A stretch of 64,000 bases of DNA, taken from the NCBI GenBank assembly GCA_006503475.1, contig RSEH01000009.1, positions 1 to 64,000 of the forward strand, read 5' to 3'. Source of the DNA: Stentor roeselii (taxonomy: Eukaryota > Ciliophora > Heterotrichea > Heterotrichida > Stentoridae). This document shows, piece after piece, positions 39,169 through 47,655 of this stretch. Each line of letters opens with the position of its first letter. The first letter of the stretch is position 1. Under the pieces are notes generated by a model. It was given only the letters and a program-made list of their open reading frames with translations, ran no database searches and was not told where the DNA came from. A program made the translations under genes and the position numbers.

Positions 39169-39483
39169 TTAATTACATTCATGAAAGCTGCAGAAGTTCA
39201 ACTGACCCGACCTTTTACAAGGAGACTCTCTGTCACTATTGAGAGGAGTGAACAAAAAAGCCGTTTCTAGCTGGTTGCTGATGTGAAAGCTGTTGCAACT
39301 CGTTGAACGTAATCTTGAAGTCCGACTTAAGTTCAGGTCATCTGTTTGGATCAAGTTGTTTTTCGGGTTCTCAAAACTTGAGATTAAAGACAGGTCAGTG
39401 AAAGACTTCGAATTACTTTCATTGTCTTCTGAAATCTCTTCGGAATGGTCAAGTGTGTGAGGAGAACTTGCACAACAGCCCAT
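39169..39483 (-). CDS. Small MGCC-anchored hypothetical protein
   Basis: 104 residues beginning MGCCASSPHT, a consensus for N-myristoylation plus palmitoylation. The rest is Ser/Asn-rich and probably disordered, with no domain. The leader (TTATTTAAAAATGG) resembles those of other genes here. Such short, lipid-anchored proteins are common in ciliates, with mostly unknown roles. Confidence 0.65.
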   Translation of the reverse strand: MGCCASSPHTLDHSEEISEDNESNSKSFTDLSLISSFENPKNNLIQTDDLNLSRTSRLRSTSCNSFHISNQLETAFLFTPLNSDRESPCKRSGQLNFCSFHECN

Positions 39484-39606
39484 TTTTAAATAATTATTTC
39501 AAGGTTTTGGAAGTATGGAATTTAAAGGTTTTGAGGGATTTTCAGAAATTTATAAGTGGTTGGGAAAGTTTCAATGAAAATTGATAAGATTTAAATTTTT
39601 TTTATA

Positions 39607-41022
39607 ATGATTTTATGTTACATGACACTTTCAATAATCATGGAAAACAGAATAATGTTCAGTCCAGAACCTTTAGAAAAAAAAAGTCATTCAGTAAGCA
39701 GCTTTCGTTCAAGAGTCCTTTCAAAGCAACGTTCATCAAGGTACTTAAAAAACGAGATTTTCACTAGTATTCGAAAAAACCTTCCACAAACATCAAACCT
39801 TTTGATAAAATCTTCAGGAAGTCCTCCAAAGTCCAAGTTGCATATAATAACATCTCAAGAACATTCTTCATCACGTTTAGACTACACCCCAGAGAGCATG
39901 ATTCTATTGCGGAAGATCAAAGACCGTCTTTCTCAAGACCTCTTCGACCTAATCGTGAAGATCTGGAACAAACACGGCAGTTGTCCGATTTTTCCTGATA
40001 ACTCGATTTCTGAATATAATTCCTACGAACACCTCTTCAGCCCTGACTATCAAAAAATCGACTCGCCTGAAGAAATCAAGACAAAACCTGATTTTTTAAT
40101 TATCAGTTCACGATCTTCTATTTATGAGACTAATTTCGCAGAAAGACCTTCTTTAAACGAAGCTCGAAGTGTCAATTATATTAATCTCTACTCTTCAATT
40201 ATCAGTAAAGACAGCAAAAGTCTTCAAAATTACAGAAATTTCCAGAAAAGTCCTATTTTTAAAGTAAAAAATCAGGAATTTCGGCAGAGATTCTGTAAGT
40301 CACCTGTTCCTGATAGAGAAAACTTTGGAATTCAAGTGAAACGAGAAGAAAGAATACACATTTTTCCTTATTCGAAAGGTGGAAGAGTGAAAGAAGGAGC
40401 TGGAGGCTTTAAAAAACCTTTTCTTTTATTTGAAAAAAAAAGAAAACACTCACAATCACCTGTTAATGACCAAAGCGACAGAAGTCATCGAGTCCTTGCG
40501 AAGAACTCTCGATTTGTGCAGAGAGAAAACAGCGAAATCGACGAAATTTGCATTAATTTTTCAATTACTCATCATGAGTACTTCAACGTCCTCAGTGAAT
40601 TTCTTTATTTAAAAGAAAATTGCTTGAATTACGGCGAAAGTATTGCCCAGGCTTATCAGGTAAGACCTGAAGTTTTAAAAGGAATCAACCCAGAAATAAG
40701 CAAAAATGATGAAGTTGAATGGGAAGATTACTTGAAATTTCATGTGATTGTTATTTTGAGAAGAGGAAACTTCAGAGATTTGCTTTGTTTTGTGGTTAAT
40801 TTAATTGAAAATAACAACTCGAAGATGGAAGAAGTTTTATGGGTTTCCAAGGTTTTTGGTAAAAATTATAACTTGGTTGAAAAAGTTATAAAAATTCAAG
40901 CTGGAGTTAAAGGATTAGATAAAAAAGCGAAAATGGACCCTGCTGGTCATTTGCAGGACATTGGGTTGAATATTCTTGACTTAAGGCTCATGGTTACCTT
41001 GATAGTTAGGAATTTTTATTAG
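39607..41022 (+). CDS. Hypothetical protein
   Basis: 471 residues from the first ATG; in-frame ATGs also lie at residues 5, 12 and 17. Residues 1-310 are Ser/Arg/Lys-rich with many SP and RS pairs, and are likely disordered. Residues about 315-470 form a compact, helical domain (YLKENCLNYGESIAQAYQVR) that I do not recognise. It may have an EF-hand-like or GTPase-binding helical fold, but no motif decides. It lies upstream of two tRNA genes. Confidence 0.65.
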   Translation: MILCYMTLSIIMENRIMFSPEPLEKKSHSVSSFRSRVLSKQRSSRYLKNEIFTSIRKNLPQTSNLLIKSSGSPPKSKLHIITSQEHSSSRLDYTPESMILLRKIKDRLSQDLFDLIVKIWNKHGSCPIFPDNSISEYNSYEHLFSPDYQKIDSPEEIKTKPDFLIISSRSSIYETNFAERPSLNEARSVNYINLYSSIISKDSKSLQNYRNFQKSPIFKVKNQEFRQRFCKSPVPDRENFGIQVKREERIHIFPYSKGGRVKEGAGGFKKPFLLFEKKRKHSQSPVNDQSDRSHRVLAKNSRFVQRENSEIDEICINFSITHHEYFNVLSEFLYLKENCLNYGESIAQAYQVRPEVLKGINPEISKNDEVEWEDYLKFHVIVILRRGNFRDLLCFVVNLIENNNSKMEEVLWVSKVFGKNYNLVEKVIKIQAGVKGLDKKAKMDPAGHLQDIGLNILDLRLMVTLIVRNFY

Positions 41023-41151
41023 GAGACTGGTTGATTAAATGTAACCTTTGATAGAATGAGTTTATTTTAATGAAGGTTTAGTATTGATGAGGTTTTATGG
41101 AGAGAATGAAAAGTTGTCTTGATATAAAAGCCTCTGGGGAATTAGTGAGTA

Positions 41152-41223
41152 TCCGCATTAGTCTAGCTGGTTAGGATAGTTGGCTCTCACCCAACAGACC
41201 CGGGTTCGAGTCCCGGATGCGGA
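41152..41223 (+). tRNA. tRNA-Glu (anticodon CTC)
   Basis: 72 nt cloverleaf. The 7-bp acceptor stem is TCCGCAT/ATGCGGA. The D arm contains AGTCTAGCTGGTTAGGAT. The anticodon arm is GTTGG-CTCTCAC-CCAAC with anticodon CTC. The T arm is CCCGG-GTTCGAG-TCCCGG. A and B box promoters are intact and there is no intron. T-runs follow at 41227. Confidence 0.96.
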
Positions 41224-41344
41224 AAATTTTTAGATTTTTAAAGATGGAAGTCAAATTTTAACTTCAAAAAAACTGAATCTTTTTGAAAATTTTAGAGAAT
41301 TTTGGGTCAGATATTTAAAAGTTTTTAATAAGACTTAAACTCAA

Positions 41345-41415
41345 TCCGAGATAGTATAGTGGTAAGTATTCCTGCCTGTCACGCAGGAGACCCGGGTTCA
41401 ATTCCCGGTCTCGGA
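41345..41415 (+). tRNA. tRNA-Asp (anticodon GTC)
   Basis: 71 nt cloverleaf. The acceptor stem is TCCGAGA/TCTCGGA. The D arm contains AGTATAGTGGTAAGTAT. The anticodon arm is CCTGC-CTGTCAC-GCAGG with anticodon GTC. The T arm contains GGGTTCAATTCCC. A run of seven T at 41417 serves as the Pol III terminator. It lies 121 bp after the tRNA-Glu gene on the same strand. Confidence 0.96.
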
Positions 41416-41429
41416 GTTTTTTTAGTAAT

Positions 41430-42050
41430 TTAAACAGCGAGTCTTTTATAGCTACAAGTGAGTCTTTTTTTGAGGAAAAACTCTCTTTGTCTTTTGGTAA
41501 TGACTTCGTAAACATAGGGCTCAACCTCTTCTTGATTGGGCATGAAAATATCTAAAATAATTGAGTCTTGAGCAGCATAAAGACTGTGGATATTGCGAAA
41601 TTCTTCAGTGCCAAACATCACATCAGATCTTCGGGCGGTTCCTTTGCTTGACAGGACGAAATGGTTCTGAGATAATTTGTTTAACGTCAGGTACCGAACT
41701 TCACCGAAAACAACTCCTGTGAAGACCACTTTATTTGCATGGTCGTGCAGAGGGAAAGATGAACCCTTTGGCATAAAAAAACATGAAAGGCCTAGATCGG
41801 GAGAAGAAAAGATCTTGAACTCGTTTATTGACTTCAGATGGAAGAAGTAAATTTGAAGCTCTTGAGGAATTAGGTCTGGGATTAGAAGGTTTTTTTTGAA
41901 TAGTGATTTGAACATTGAACATATTGGACCTTTTGAACTGGTCTTCACTTCTTGCATCAACTCTGCTACCAAAGACGAATCATTGATGATATACTGTGAG
42001 ATCTTGATCAAGCGTGTAAGGGCTGAGTTTTCGTTGAATTGATGGTTCAT
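41430..42050 (-). CDS. Thiol dioxygenase of the ADO/plant-cysteine-oxidase family
   Basis: 206 residues. It is a cupin-fold protein of the PCO/ADO family, which oxidises cysteamine or N-terminal cysteines of proteins with O2 and iron. The key motif FMPKGSSFPLHDHANKVVFTG gives two iron His (about 102 and 104), and NIHSLYA gives the third His (about 160). The usual C-terminal beta strand (DIFMPNQEEVEPYVYEV) is present. Length and motif order fit the family (about 240-270) with a short N-terminus, so an active enzyme is likely. In other eukaryotes these act as oxygen sensors for the Cys/N-degron route; this role here is inferred. The gene ends 14 bp from the tRNA-Asp terminator. Confidence 0.88.
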   Translation of the reverse strand: MNHQFNENSALTRLIKISQYIINDSSLVAELMQEVKTSSKGPICSMFKSLFKKNLLIPDLIPQELQIYFFHLKSINEFKIFSSPDLGLSCFFMPKGSSFPLHDHANKVVFTGVVFGEVRYLTLNKLSQNHFVLSSKGTARRSDVMFGTEEFRNIHSLYAAQDSIILDIFMPNQEEVEPYVYEVITKRQREFFLKKRLTCSYKRLAV

Positions 42051-43056
42051 GAGTTTATATTTAATGGATATTGATTGGCTACACTTTCCATTTAGAGCCT
42101 GTCATGCATTATAAATTTTGATAAAACTTAAGTGAAGAAACCGCATAAATAGGTTTATTTCGAGTTTTATCTAAAATTTAATTTTTAGTTTAAGATTGTT
42201 AGTGAAATTTTGGCTAAGGTATTACAAAAGAGAATTTTGAATTTATAATTGGTTTTAGGTTCTGATAGAGTGGTTTGCTTTAAGCTTCTAGGACTTAAGC
42301 ATAGTCTGATCAACTTTTAATTGAATTAAAGGACTGGCTTGATATTATGCACATAAAAAAATATTCAAGGAGTCGAATATAATTGATGATATTTTTCAAC
42401 TTCATTTAAAGTTTCCTCTCTTCAAAAAAATCTCTAAAATTTAATGAAAAGTTCGAGATGTTGTTATATTGATAAAGGAATTATTACATAAAAAAAATTT
42501 AGACCATCAGTGTGCAATAAGTACTACAAAGCTTTAAATTTTATTAATATCATACCTTTAGGTACATCACTTTTCATTACACTTTAAAACTTAAATTTAT
42601 TGATTAGAAGATCGTTAAATAATATTGGATGTTAATAATTTGAAAATTTTAAAACTGGAAAGAACTAGATCATAGACCTAGTTTTCAATCAATCAACATT
42701 TAATTAGGATAATCTGTTATCTGAAAAATTATTCAGCTGATAATAAGCAAGGACGTAATTTGATGAGAGACTTAAATTTCTGATGATTACTGCAAATTGA
42801 TTATAGAAATATTTTATCATGAAGTATATCTTCAGTTTATCAAAACTTGTAAAATAAGCCATCATATTAACAAAAAGGAATTTTGAATCAATTTTTACCT
42901 AATATTCTATAATTATTTTCTCTATTCAAAGAAAACTATCTCTTAAAATATTCTATCCATAAACTTTCAAAATCTTATTAATAATCACTCAAGCTCTAAT
43001 TAAATCACTCTGAGCCTAACCCAGAAGTTTTAAAACTAAATCTCAATAATTAATAA
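42051..43056. other. 1-kb A+T-rich spacer
   Basis: About 1 kb between divergent genes with no frame, RNA gene or repeat that I can support. It is composed of A/T runs with short GC patches. It is one of only a few long spacers in an otherwise tight region. Confidence 0.55.
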
Positions 43057-43443
43057 ATGAACACTTTTACCCACCTAACACAAAAGTCTGCTCAAGATTA
43101 CTCCAATAAGCGAGTCTCTCTCAGCCCAGTTATCCGTAAATTCAGCCGTCCAATCCTATTCAAAGACTGCAATCCTAACGAAAAGACCCTCACATCAATA
43201 AACAAGCACTTCCAGTACTCAGGTTCCTTTAAAATCTCTTACTTCAGCATTCCTCCAATCAGATCCTCTTTCCGAAGTCCAAAAAACTCAGACCAAATAA
43301 AAGTTCTAAAAAGTCCTCTTCCAAAAAAATTTTCATCAAAAGGTTTAAACCAGAGTTTATCAAAGCAAATAAAAGGAGGAACATTGAGTAAGACATTGAA
43401 GCCGAAGTACATAAATTTAGAGATAAACCCAAAAAGCTGTTAG
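43057..43443 (+). CDS. Small basic hypothetical protein
   Basis: 128 residues, not recognised. Rich in Ser, Lys and Pro with SPxxR/K-type motifs (SLSPVIRKFSRP, SSFRSPKNS), and probably disordered. It begins after a TTAATAAATG context typical here and has neighbour-like codon use. The next gene starts 21 bp after its stop. Confidence 0.6.
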   Translation: MNTFTHLTQKSAQDYSNKRVSLSPVIRKFSRPILFKDCNPNEKTLTSINKHFQYSGSFKISYFSIPPIRSSFRSPKNSDQIKVLKSPLPKKFSSKGLNQSLSKQIKGGTLSKTLKPKYINLEINPKSC

Positions 43444-43464
43444 TATCAAAAATCTTAATTATAT

Positions 43465-44259
43465 ATGGGAAAGTCGAGTGAGACTATTAGGCTCTTCGTC
43501 GAGTTTAATGGACTAAAACTCATCCATTCCTCTAAAAAAGACCTGGTTGTCGGCAGGATGCTTAAAAAACTCTCAAAAAGCATCTGGAATCTTTTCAGTC
43601 TCGAAAAAATCCCTAAGCTTAAAACAGTGACTGAAAAAGGTTACCTGGTCGATATCTATGATGTTGTTGGAGAGGTTTTTGAGAATAACTCACAGATTCG
43701 AGTGTCGGAGTCGTCATTGTCTGAACATTCAGAAGACCTGGGTGTTATTCACGAGACCTTTAAGACAATAAAGCCTGAAGCACGAGAAGGCAGAACCTTT
43801 AAAGAAACAAGAGACTTAAAAGACTTAAAAGACTTAAAAGACTTAAGAGACTTAAAAGACTCAAGAGAACCACGAGAAGTCAAAGAACCAGGGGGGCCTA
43901 AAGAAAATGAATTAAAAACTCGAGAAAAGGACTCAAAAGATCTAAAAGAACCCAAAGACCCCAGATTCGACCCACCAATAGAAAAACCAAAACCAATCGA
44001 TCCCCCAAAACCTTCAAAAAAACCAGAAGACCTCAAAAAAGACCCTCAAAAACCAGACCATAAAACCGACTCCGCTTCTAAAAAACCCAAACGTTCCGAT
44101 TCAAAAGATCCATCAAAGCCACGTGAAGAGGAAAAAAAGCCAGATCCCAGTAAAAAAGACCCTTTAAAAACAAGTTCCGAGTCAGACTCAGACAGCGACA
44201 TATTCACGAAAGACGAGCGGAAGCCTCTGCTAAGTAAATCAAACATCTTTCGAAACTAA
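43465..44259 (+). CDS. Hypothetical protein with Lys/Asp/Pro repeat region
   Basis: 264 residues. Residues 1-90 are a compact alpha/beta segment (MGKSSETIRLFVEFNGLKLI). The remainder is very low complexity: a DLK repeat (DLKDLKDLKDLRDLKD) coded by 9-bp tandem repeats at 43806-43862, then Pro/Lys/Asp-rich sequence and an acidic Ser tract (SSESDSDSD). Gly2-Lys-Ser-Ser could be myristoylated, but this is weak. No function assigned. Confidence 0.62.
   Translation: MGKSSETIRLFVEFNGLKLIHSSKKDLVVGRMLKKLSKSIWNLFSLEKIPKLKTVTEKGYLVDIYDVVGEVFENNSQIRVSESSLSEHSEDLGVIHETFKTIKPEAREGRTFKETRDLKDLKDLKDLRDLKDSREPREVKEPGGPKENELKTREKDSKDLKEPKDPRFDPPIEKPKPIDPPKPSKKPEDLKKDPQKPDHKTDSASKKPKRSDSKDPSKPREEEKKPDPSKKDPLKTSSESDSDSDIFTKDERKPLLSKSNIFRN
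43806..43862 (+). repeat. 9-bp coding microrepeat
   Basis: Six tandem GACTTAAAA/GACTTAAGA units encode the DLK repeat of the surrounding protein. It is a slippage-prone, length-variable tract. Confidence 0.85.
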
Positions 44260-44273
44260 CCCATCTCCAATAA

Positions 44274-45794
44274 ATGGTTATAAATATGGTTACTCGGACT
44301 TGCCTTCGACCCTTAAGCAAACTACTTGTCCGTCATAACTCTCTGTTGTACTCCCATGTGAATCCTTCGACTTTCATCCTTAACCCGGGCCAGGACGTGT
44401 CTCAATTCTCGAAAAGTCAACTGATAAACCATGGAGAACTTGAAGATGGAGTCATTCCTGAAGCTCTTAAGTATTCTCTTCCATTTTTTAGTGATACTCT
44501 ACCTAATGGACTTAAAGTTGCTAGTGAACCTTCGGCTTCTCAACTTGCGACTTTGACCTTGACTGTCAAGGCTGGTGTTAGAAATGAAGCTTTTGTGACT
44601 AATGGAGTTGGACATTTTGTTAAGAAACTTAGAGCTAGAGGAACTGAAAAAAGGTCTAAAGCGCAATTGGCAGCTGATTTGGATAATTTAGGAGCTTGGT
44701 TTAAGATTAGTACTGGGAAAGAGGTTACTAGTTTTCAGATACAGGTGCTTAGTAAGGATTTACCTGCTGCTGCTGAACTGCTGGCGGATATCGCCTTAAG
44801 TTCAAAGTTCAACAAGAACTTCATCGAAGATCAAAGAGAATCCAGTCTTCAAAGTCTTCACGACACATCCGACCCTCGAAAGTTCGTCTTAGAAAATGTT
44901 CACTACACTGCATACAGAGACCACATGTTCGGTCAGCCAACAAGAGGAAACAGTGTAAGTATAAACAACATAACCCAAGATAGCATAAAAGACTATTTAG
45001 ACGCTCACTACATAGGCAGTCGCATGATTTTAACAGCAACCGGCGGAGTCGACCACGAGAAAGTCAAACAACTCGCCGAGCAGCATTTCAGCAAAGTCCC
45101 TAAATCAGGTCGAGAAGTGACTGGAGAAGACAAGCCCGTCTTCACCGGTTCTCAAGTCATCATCCGTGACGACGACGTAGACCTGGCGCATTGCGGAATT
45201 TTTTATCAAGCGCCCAGTTGGAACAATGAAGATTTCTACGCATTTCAAGTACTTCAAAGGATCATGGGCGACTATCGTCCTCCAAGAGACTCAATAATAA
45301 ATCATCCACATTTGCAGTATAATTGGCTTCATACTTGGTTTGGAGAACTGGAGGACTTCGGAGAACATGATAGTTATTTCTTGCCTTATTCTGATGTTGG
45401 ACTATTTGGACATTATGCTAGTTGCTTGGATCTTTCTGCTTTCTTTGCACCTCATGCGGTACTTAAAGCTACTCGAAGAGCGACTAACTTTGTGATGGAG
45501 TCGGAAAAGTATAGAGCTAGGAATCGATATTATAATGAATTGCTTAATGTCGCTGATGATATCAATTTACAGGGAAGTTTAATTGGAAATGAACTTTTGT
45601 ATGCTGGAAGAAGAATACATAGGTCGGAAGTAGCGAAAAGGATCTCTGTTGCTGATGCTAGGTATTTGGAAAAGGTTTATACTAAGTGGCTTTGGGATTG
45701 TGAACTTGCTATGGCTTTTTATGGCGCTTGCTTCTTGCAGATTAGAGGATATGGCACTTGGAGAGGATATACTAACGACTCCAACCAGATTTAA
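44274..45794 (+). CDS. M16 (mitochondrial processing peptidase beta / complex III core) subunit, active site lost
   Basis: 506 residues. The N-terminus (MVTRTCLRPLSKLLVRHNSL) is a typical mitochondrial presequence; ATG 44286 is an alternative start. The M16 fold is clear: LPNGLKVASEP, VKAGVRNEA, then GVGHFVKKLRARGTEKRSKAQ, where active members have GTAHFLEHMAFKGT. The zinc motif HxxEH is reduced to HFVKK, so it cannot be an active peptidase. The C-terminal end (FYGACFLQIRGYGTWRGYT) replaces the usual Gly-rich tail. It is most likely a structural core protein of the bc1 complex, or a non-catalytic partner of an active subunit encoded elsewhere. Confidence 0.87.
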   Translation: MVINMVTRTCLRPLSKLLVRHNSLLYSHVNPSTFILNPGQDVSQFSKSQLINHGELEDGVIPEALKYSLPFFSDTLPNGLKVASEPSASQLATLTLTVKAGVRNEAFVTNGVGHFVKKLRARGTEKRSKAQLAADLDNLGAWFKISTGKEVTSFQIQVLSKDLPAAAELLADIALSSKFNKNFIEDQRESSLQSLHDTSDPRKFVLENVHYTAYRDHMFGQPTRGNSVSINNITQDSIKDYLDAHYIGSRMILTATGGVDHEKVKQLAEQHFSKVPKSGREVTGEDKPVFTGSQVIIRDDDVDLAHCGIFYQAPSWNNEDFYAFQVLQRIMGDYRPPRDSIINHPHLQYNWLHTWFGELEDFGEHDSYFLPYSDVGLFGHYASCLDLSAFFAPHAVLKATRRATNFVMESEKYRARNRYYNELLNVADDINLQGSLIGNELLYAGRRIHRSEVAKRISVADARYLEKVYTKWLWDCELAMAFYGACFLQIRGYGTWRGYTNDSNQI

Positions 45795-45812
45795 TGGTTT
45801 AGCTTATTATCA

Positions 45813-46676
45813 CTAGTAAACTTTTGTTGAGTAGAGAGTCTCGCTGTGCTTTGGGTATAACGCTCTTTGATATAAAGTCTTTCCCTCGCTTTGCAGAACT
45901 TCCAGCGCTGAGAGTGAAGAATTGAATGATTGGCTTATTCCTGTATGAAGGAAGATTCCACGACCTCGACAACGCGTTGTTATTGTAGGGAACCAGGTGT
46001 GGCTCATTATCATGAACTTTGTATTTGTTTTTTCAAGAGTTTCGTATAGCGAGGAACATGTCGCGTTTTCTGGCCAGTCCGCATAATTAGAATAATGAGC
46101 AGGTCCAAAGGGTCCAGTAAGATCTTTATTCGAAATGAAATCCTTATTCAAATCTTCCACATTCGAGTAATTTAAAGCCAAAGAAAGACTAAGTCCCGCA
46201 TGTGTCACAAGAAAGTCTCCAAATTTAAGCACTAAAGGTCTAGTAGTAAGATAATCCCAAAATTCCCCTCCTTTCGAAAACGCTTTAATTCGTGCAGGGT
46301 ACCCTCCGAAGCTATCAACATCTCCTTTTCCAATTTCCTGTCCAATTTTCAACAATGAGTAAATTTCTTCATTGCCAACAATATGAAAGGCGTTAGGAAC
46401 TTTCTGAAAAAACCTTAGAACATCTTTCGTATCGTTTCCATAACCCAGGACATCTCCAAGTGCGATAAAAGTGTCTTGTTTCGTAATATTCGTGTAAAAA
46501 ACAATCTTCTGTAAAGCAGAGTAGTCACTATGCAAGTCACCCACAAGTACCACCCTATCAATTCCAAAGGTTTTCTGATAATACCTTAAAAAAGCTCCTT
46601 CATGATACACATTAACACATTGCTGAGACCAACAAATCACTGCAAAAGCAACAACCTGTAATAAAAAATTCACCAT
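45813..46676 (-). CDS. Secreted PPP-type phosphatase paralogue with degenerate active site
   Basis: 287 residues. A signal peptide (MVNFLLQVVAFAVICWS) precedes a calcineurin-like phosphoesterase fold related to Shewanella-like/PPP phosphatases: VLVGDLHSD, ALGDVLGYG, VGNEE, THAGLS. Two active-site residues of the family are changed: the Arg of GDxxxRG is Tyr, and the His of GNHE is Glu. The intact tandem copy lies just downstream of it on the map (46785-47645) and shares the N-terminal QCVN-x-[FY]-x-G-x-FL segment. This copy may be a non-catalytic binder or a diverging enzyme. It converges with the M16 gene at 19 bp. Confidence 0.82.
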   Translation of the reverse strand: MVNFLLQVVAFAVICWSQQCVNVYHEGAFLRYYQKTFGIDRVVLVGDLHSDYSALQKIVFYTNITKQDTFIALGDVLGYGNDTKDVLRFFQKVPNAFHIVGNEEIYSLLKIGQEIGKGDVDSFGGYPARIKAFSKGGEFWDYLTTRPLVLKFGDFLVTHAGLSLSLALNYSNVEDLNKDFISNKDLTGPFGPAHYSNYADWPENATCSSLYETLEKTNTKFMIMSHTWFPTITTRCRGRGIFLHTGISQSFNSSLSALEVLQSEGKTLYQRALYPKHSETLYSTKVY

Positions 46677-46784
46677 TGTTTTATACCCTTTATCAATACA
46701 GAAAAACTTTCAAAAAAACCTTAAAAATTTTCAAAAATCCCAAAAAAAACCATGTAAATCTTTTCTTTACTTTTTAATCCTCAG

Positions 46785-47645
46785 TTAACTACTGCTAAAA
46801 ATCCTACTTTCATAAACAACTTCTTCATAAGTTGGATACTTGGCAGTCATCAAGACAGTCTTTCCATCAATTTGAATGACTTCTAAAGCTGATAAGTTAG
46901 AGTTAACTGCATAGCTTATCCCTGTGTCAACAAAGATTGCCTTGCCCTTACACCTGGAGTAAATCTGAGGACTGACTGAATGTCCCATTATCATGAACTT
47001 GCTGTTAAGTATTCCAAGAGTTTCAGTCAGTTCAGGACAGGCTGCGGCTTCTTGTCGAACGGCATATGCCCGGTACCAGAGAGGGCCGAAAGGACCGAAA
47101 ATTTCATATTCGCTCATCACTTTTTCGTTGATTTCTTCGATTTTTGGGTATTTTTGTGCAAGGTTTAAAGATATACCTGCGTGGACTAGGATTATGTCAC
47201 CTAAATGGAGAACTGAAGGACGAGTTGATAGGAAGTCAAAATATTTTCCTCCTTTTTTGAAGGATGATAAACGGGCACCTCCTCCTCCGAAACTGAGAAG
47301 GTCATTTTCGGAGACGTAGTCAAATTTTAAGTTTAGGTTTAAGTGCTCGTGGTTTCCTAGAATGTAGAGAGAGTTTTTTGTGTTCATGAAAAAGGACAGT
47401 ATTTCAATAGTCTCATTTCCACGACCAATAACATCTCCTAAAGCAAATAAACAATCCGTCGACCTAAACTTCGTAAACTCTAAAATTCTCTTCAAAGCAT
47501 TGACATCACTATGCAAGTCTCCAACTATAATATTTCTAGTCTCTGCAAACGACTGTTGAAAGTGACTTAAAAACTCTCCCTGATAAAACGGGTTCACACA
47601 CTGAAAAGCGTATTTTCCACAGATCAAATAAAAAAGAAAAATCAT
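46785..47645 (-). CDS. Secreted PPP-type (Shewanella-like) phosphoesterase
   Basis: 286 residues from ATG 47645. A signal peptide (MIFLFYLICGKYAFQ) is followed by the complete set of metal and phosphate motifs: IVGDLHSD (GDxHG-like), ALGDVIGRGNE (GDxxxRG), ILGNHEHLN (GNHE), LVHAGIS and MGHSVSP for the later His ligands. So this one should be an active metallophosphatase, acting in the secretory path or outside the cell. The substrate is unknown. It is the intact partner of the degenerate copy at 45813. Its ATG is 10 bp from the ATG of the divergent coiled-coil gene. Confidence 0.87.
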   Translation of the reverse strand: MIFLFYLICGKYAFQCVNPFYQGEFLSHFQQSFAETRNIIVGDLHSDVNALKRILEFTKFRSTDCLFALGDVIGRGNETIEILSFFMNTKNSLYILGNHEHLNLNLKFDYVSENDLLSFGGGGARLSSFKKGGKYFDFLSTRPSVLHLGDIILVHAGISLNLAQKYPKIEEINEKVMSEYEIFGPFGPLWYRAYAVRQEAAACPELTETLGILNSKFMIMGHSVSPQIYSRCKGKAIFVDTGISYAVNSNLSALEVIQIDGKTVLMTAKYPTYEEVVYESRIFSSS

Positions 47646-47655
47646 AAATTTTATA
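47646..47655. promoter_or_regulatory. 10-bp divergent intergenic region
   Basis: AAATTTTATA is all that separates the start codons of the phosphatase gene (minus) and the coiled-coil gene (plus), if the first true ATG of each is used. Confidence 0.4.
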
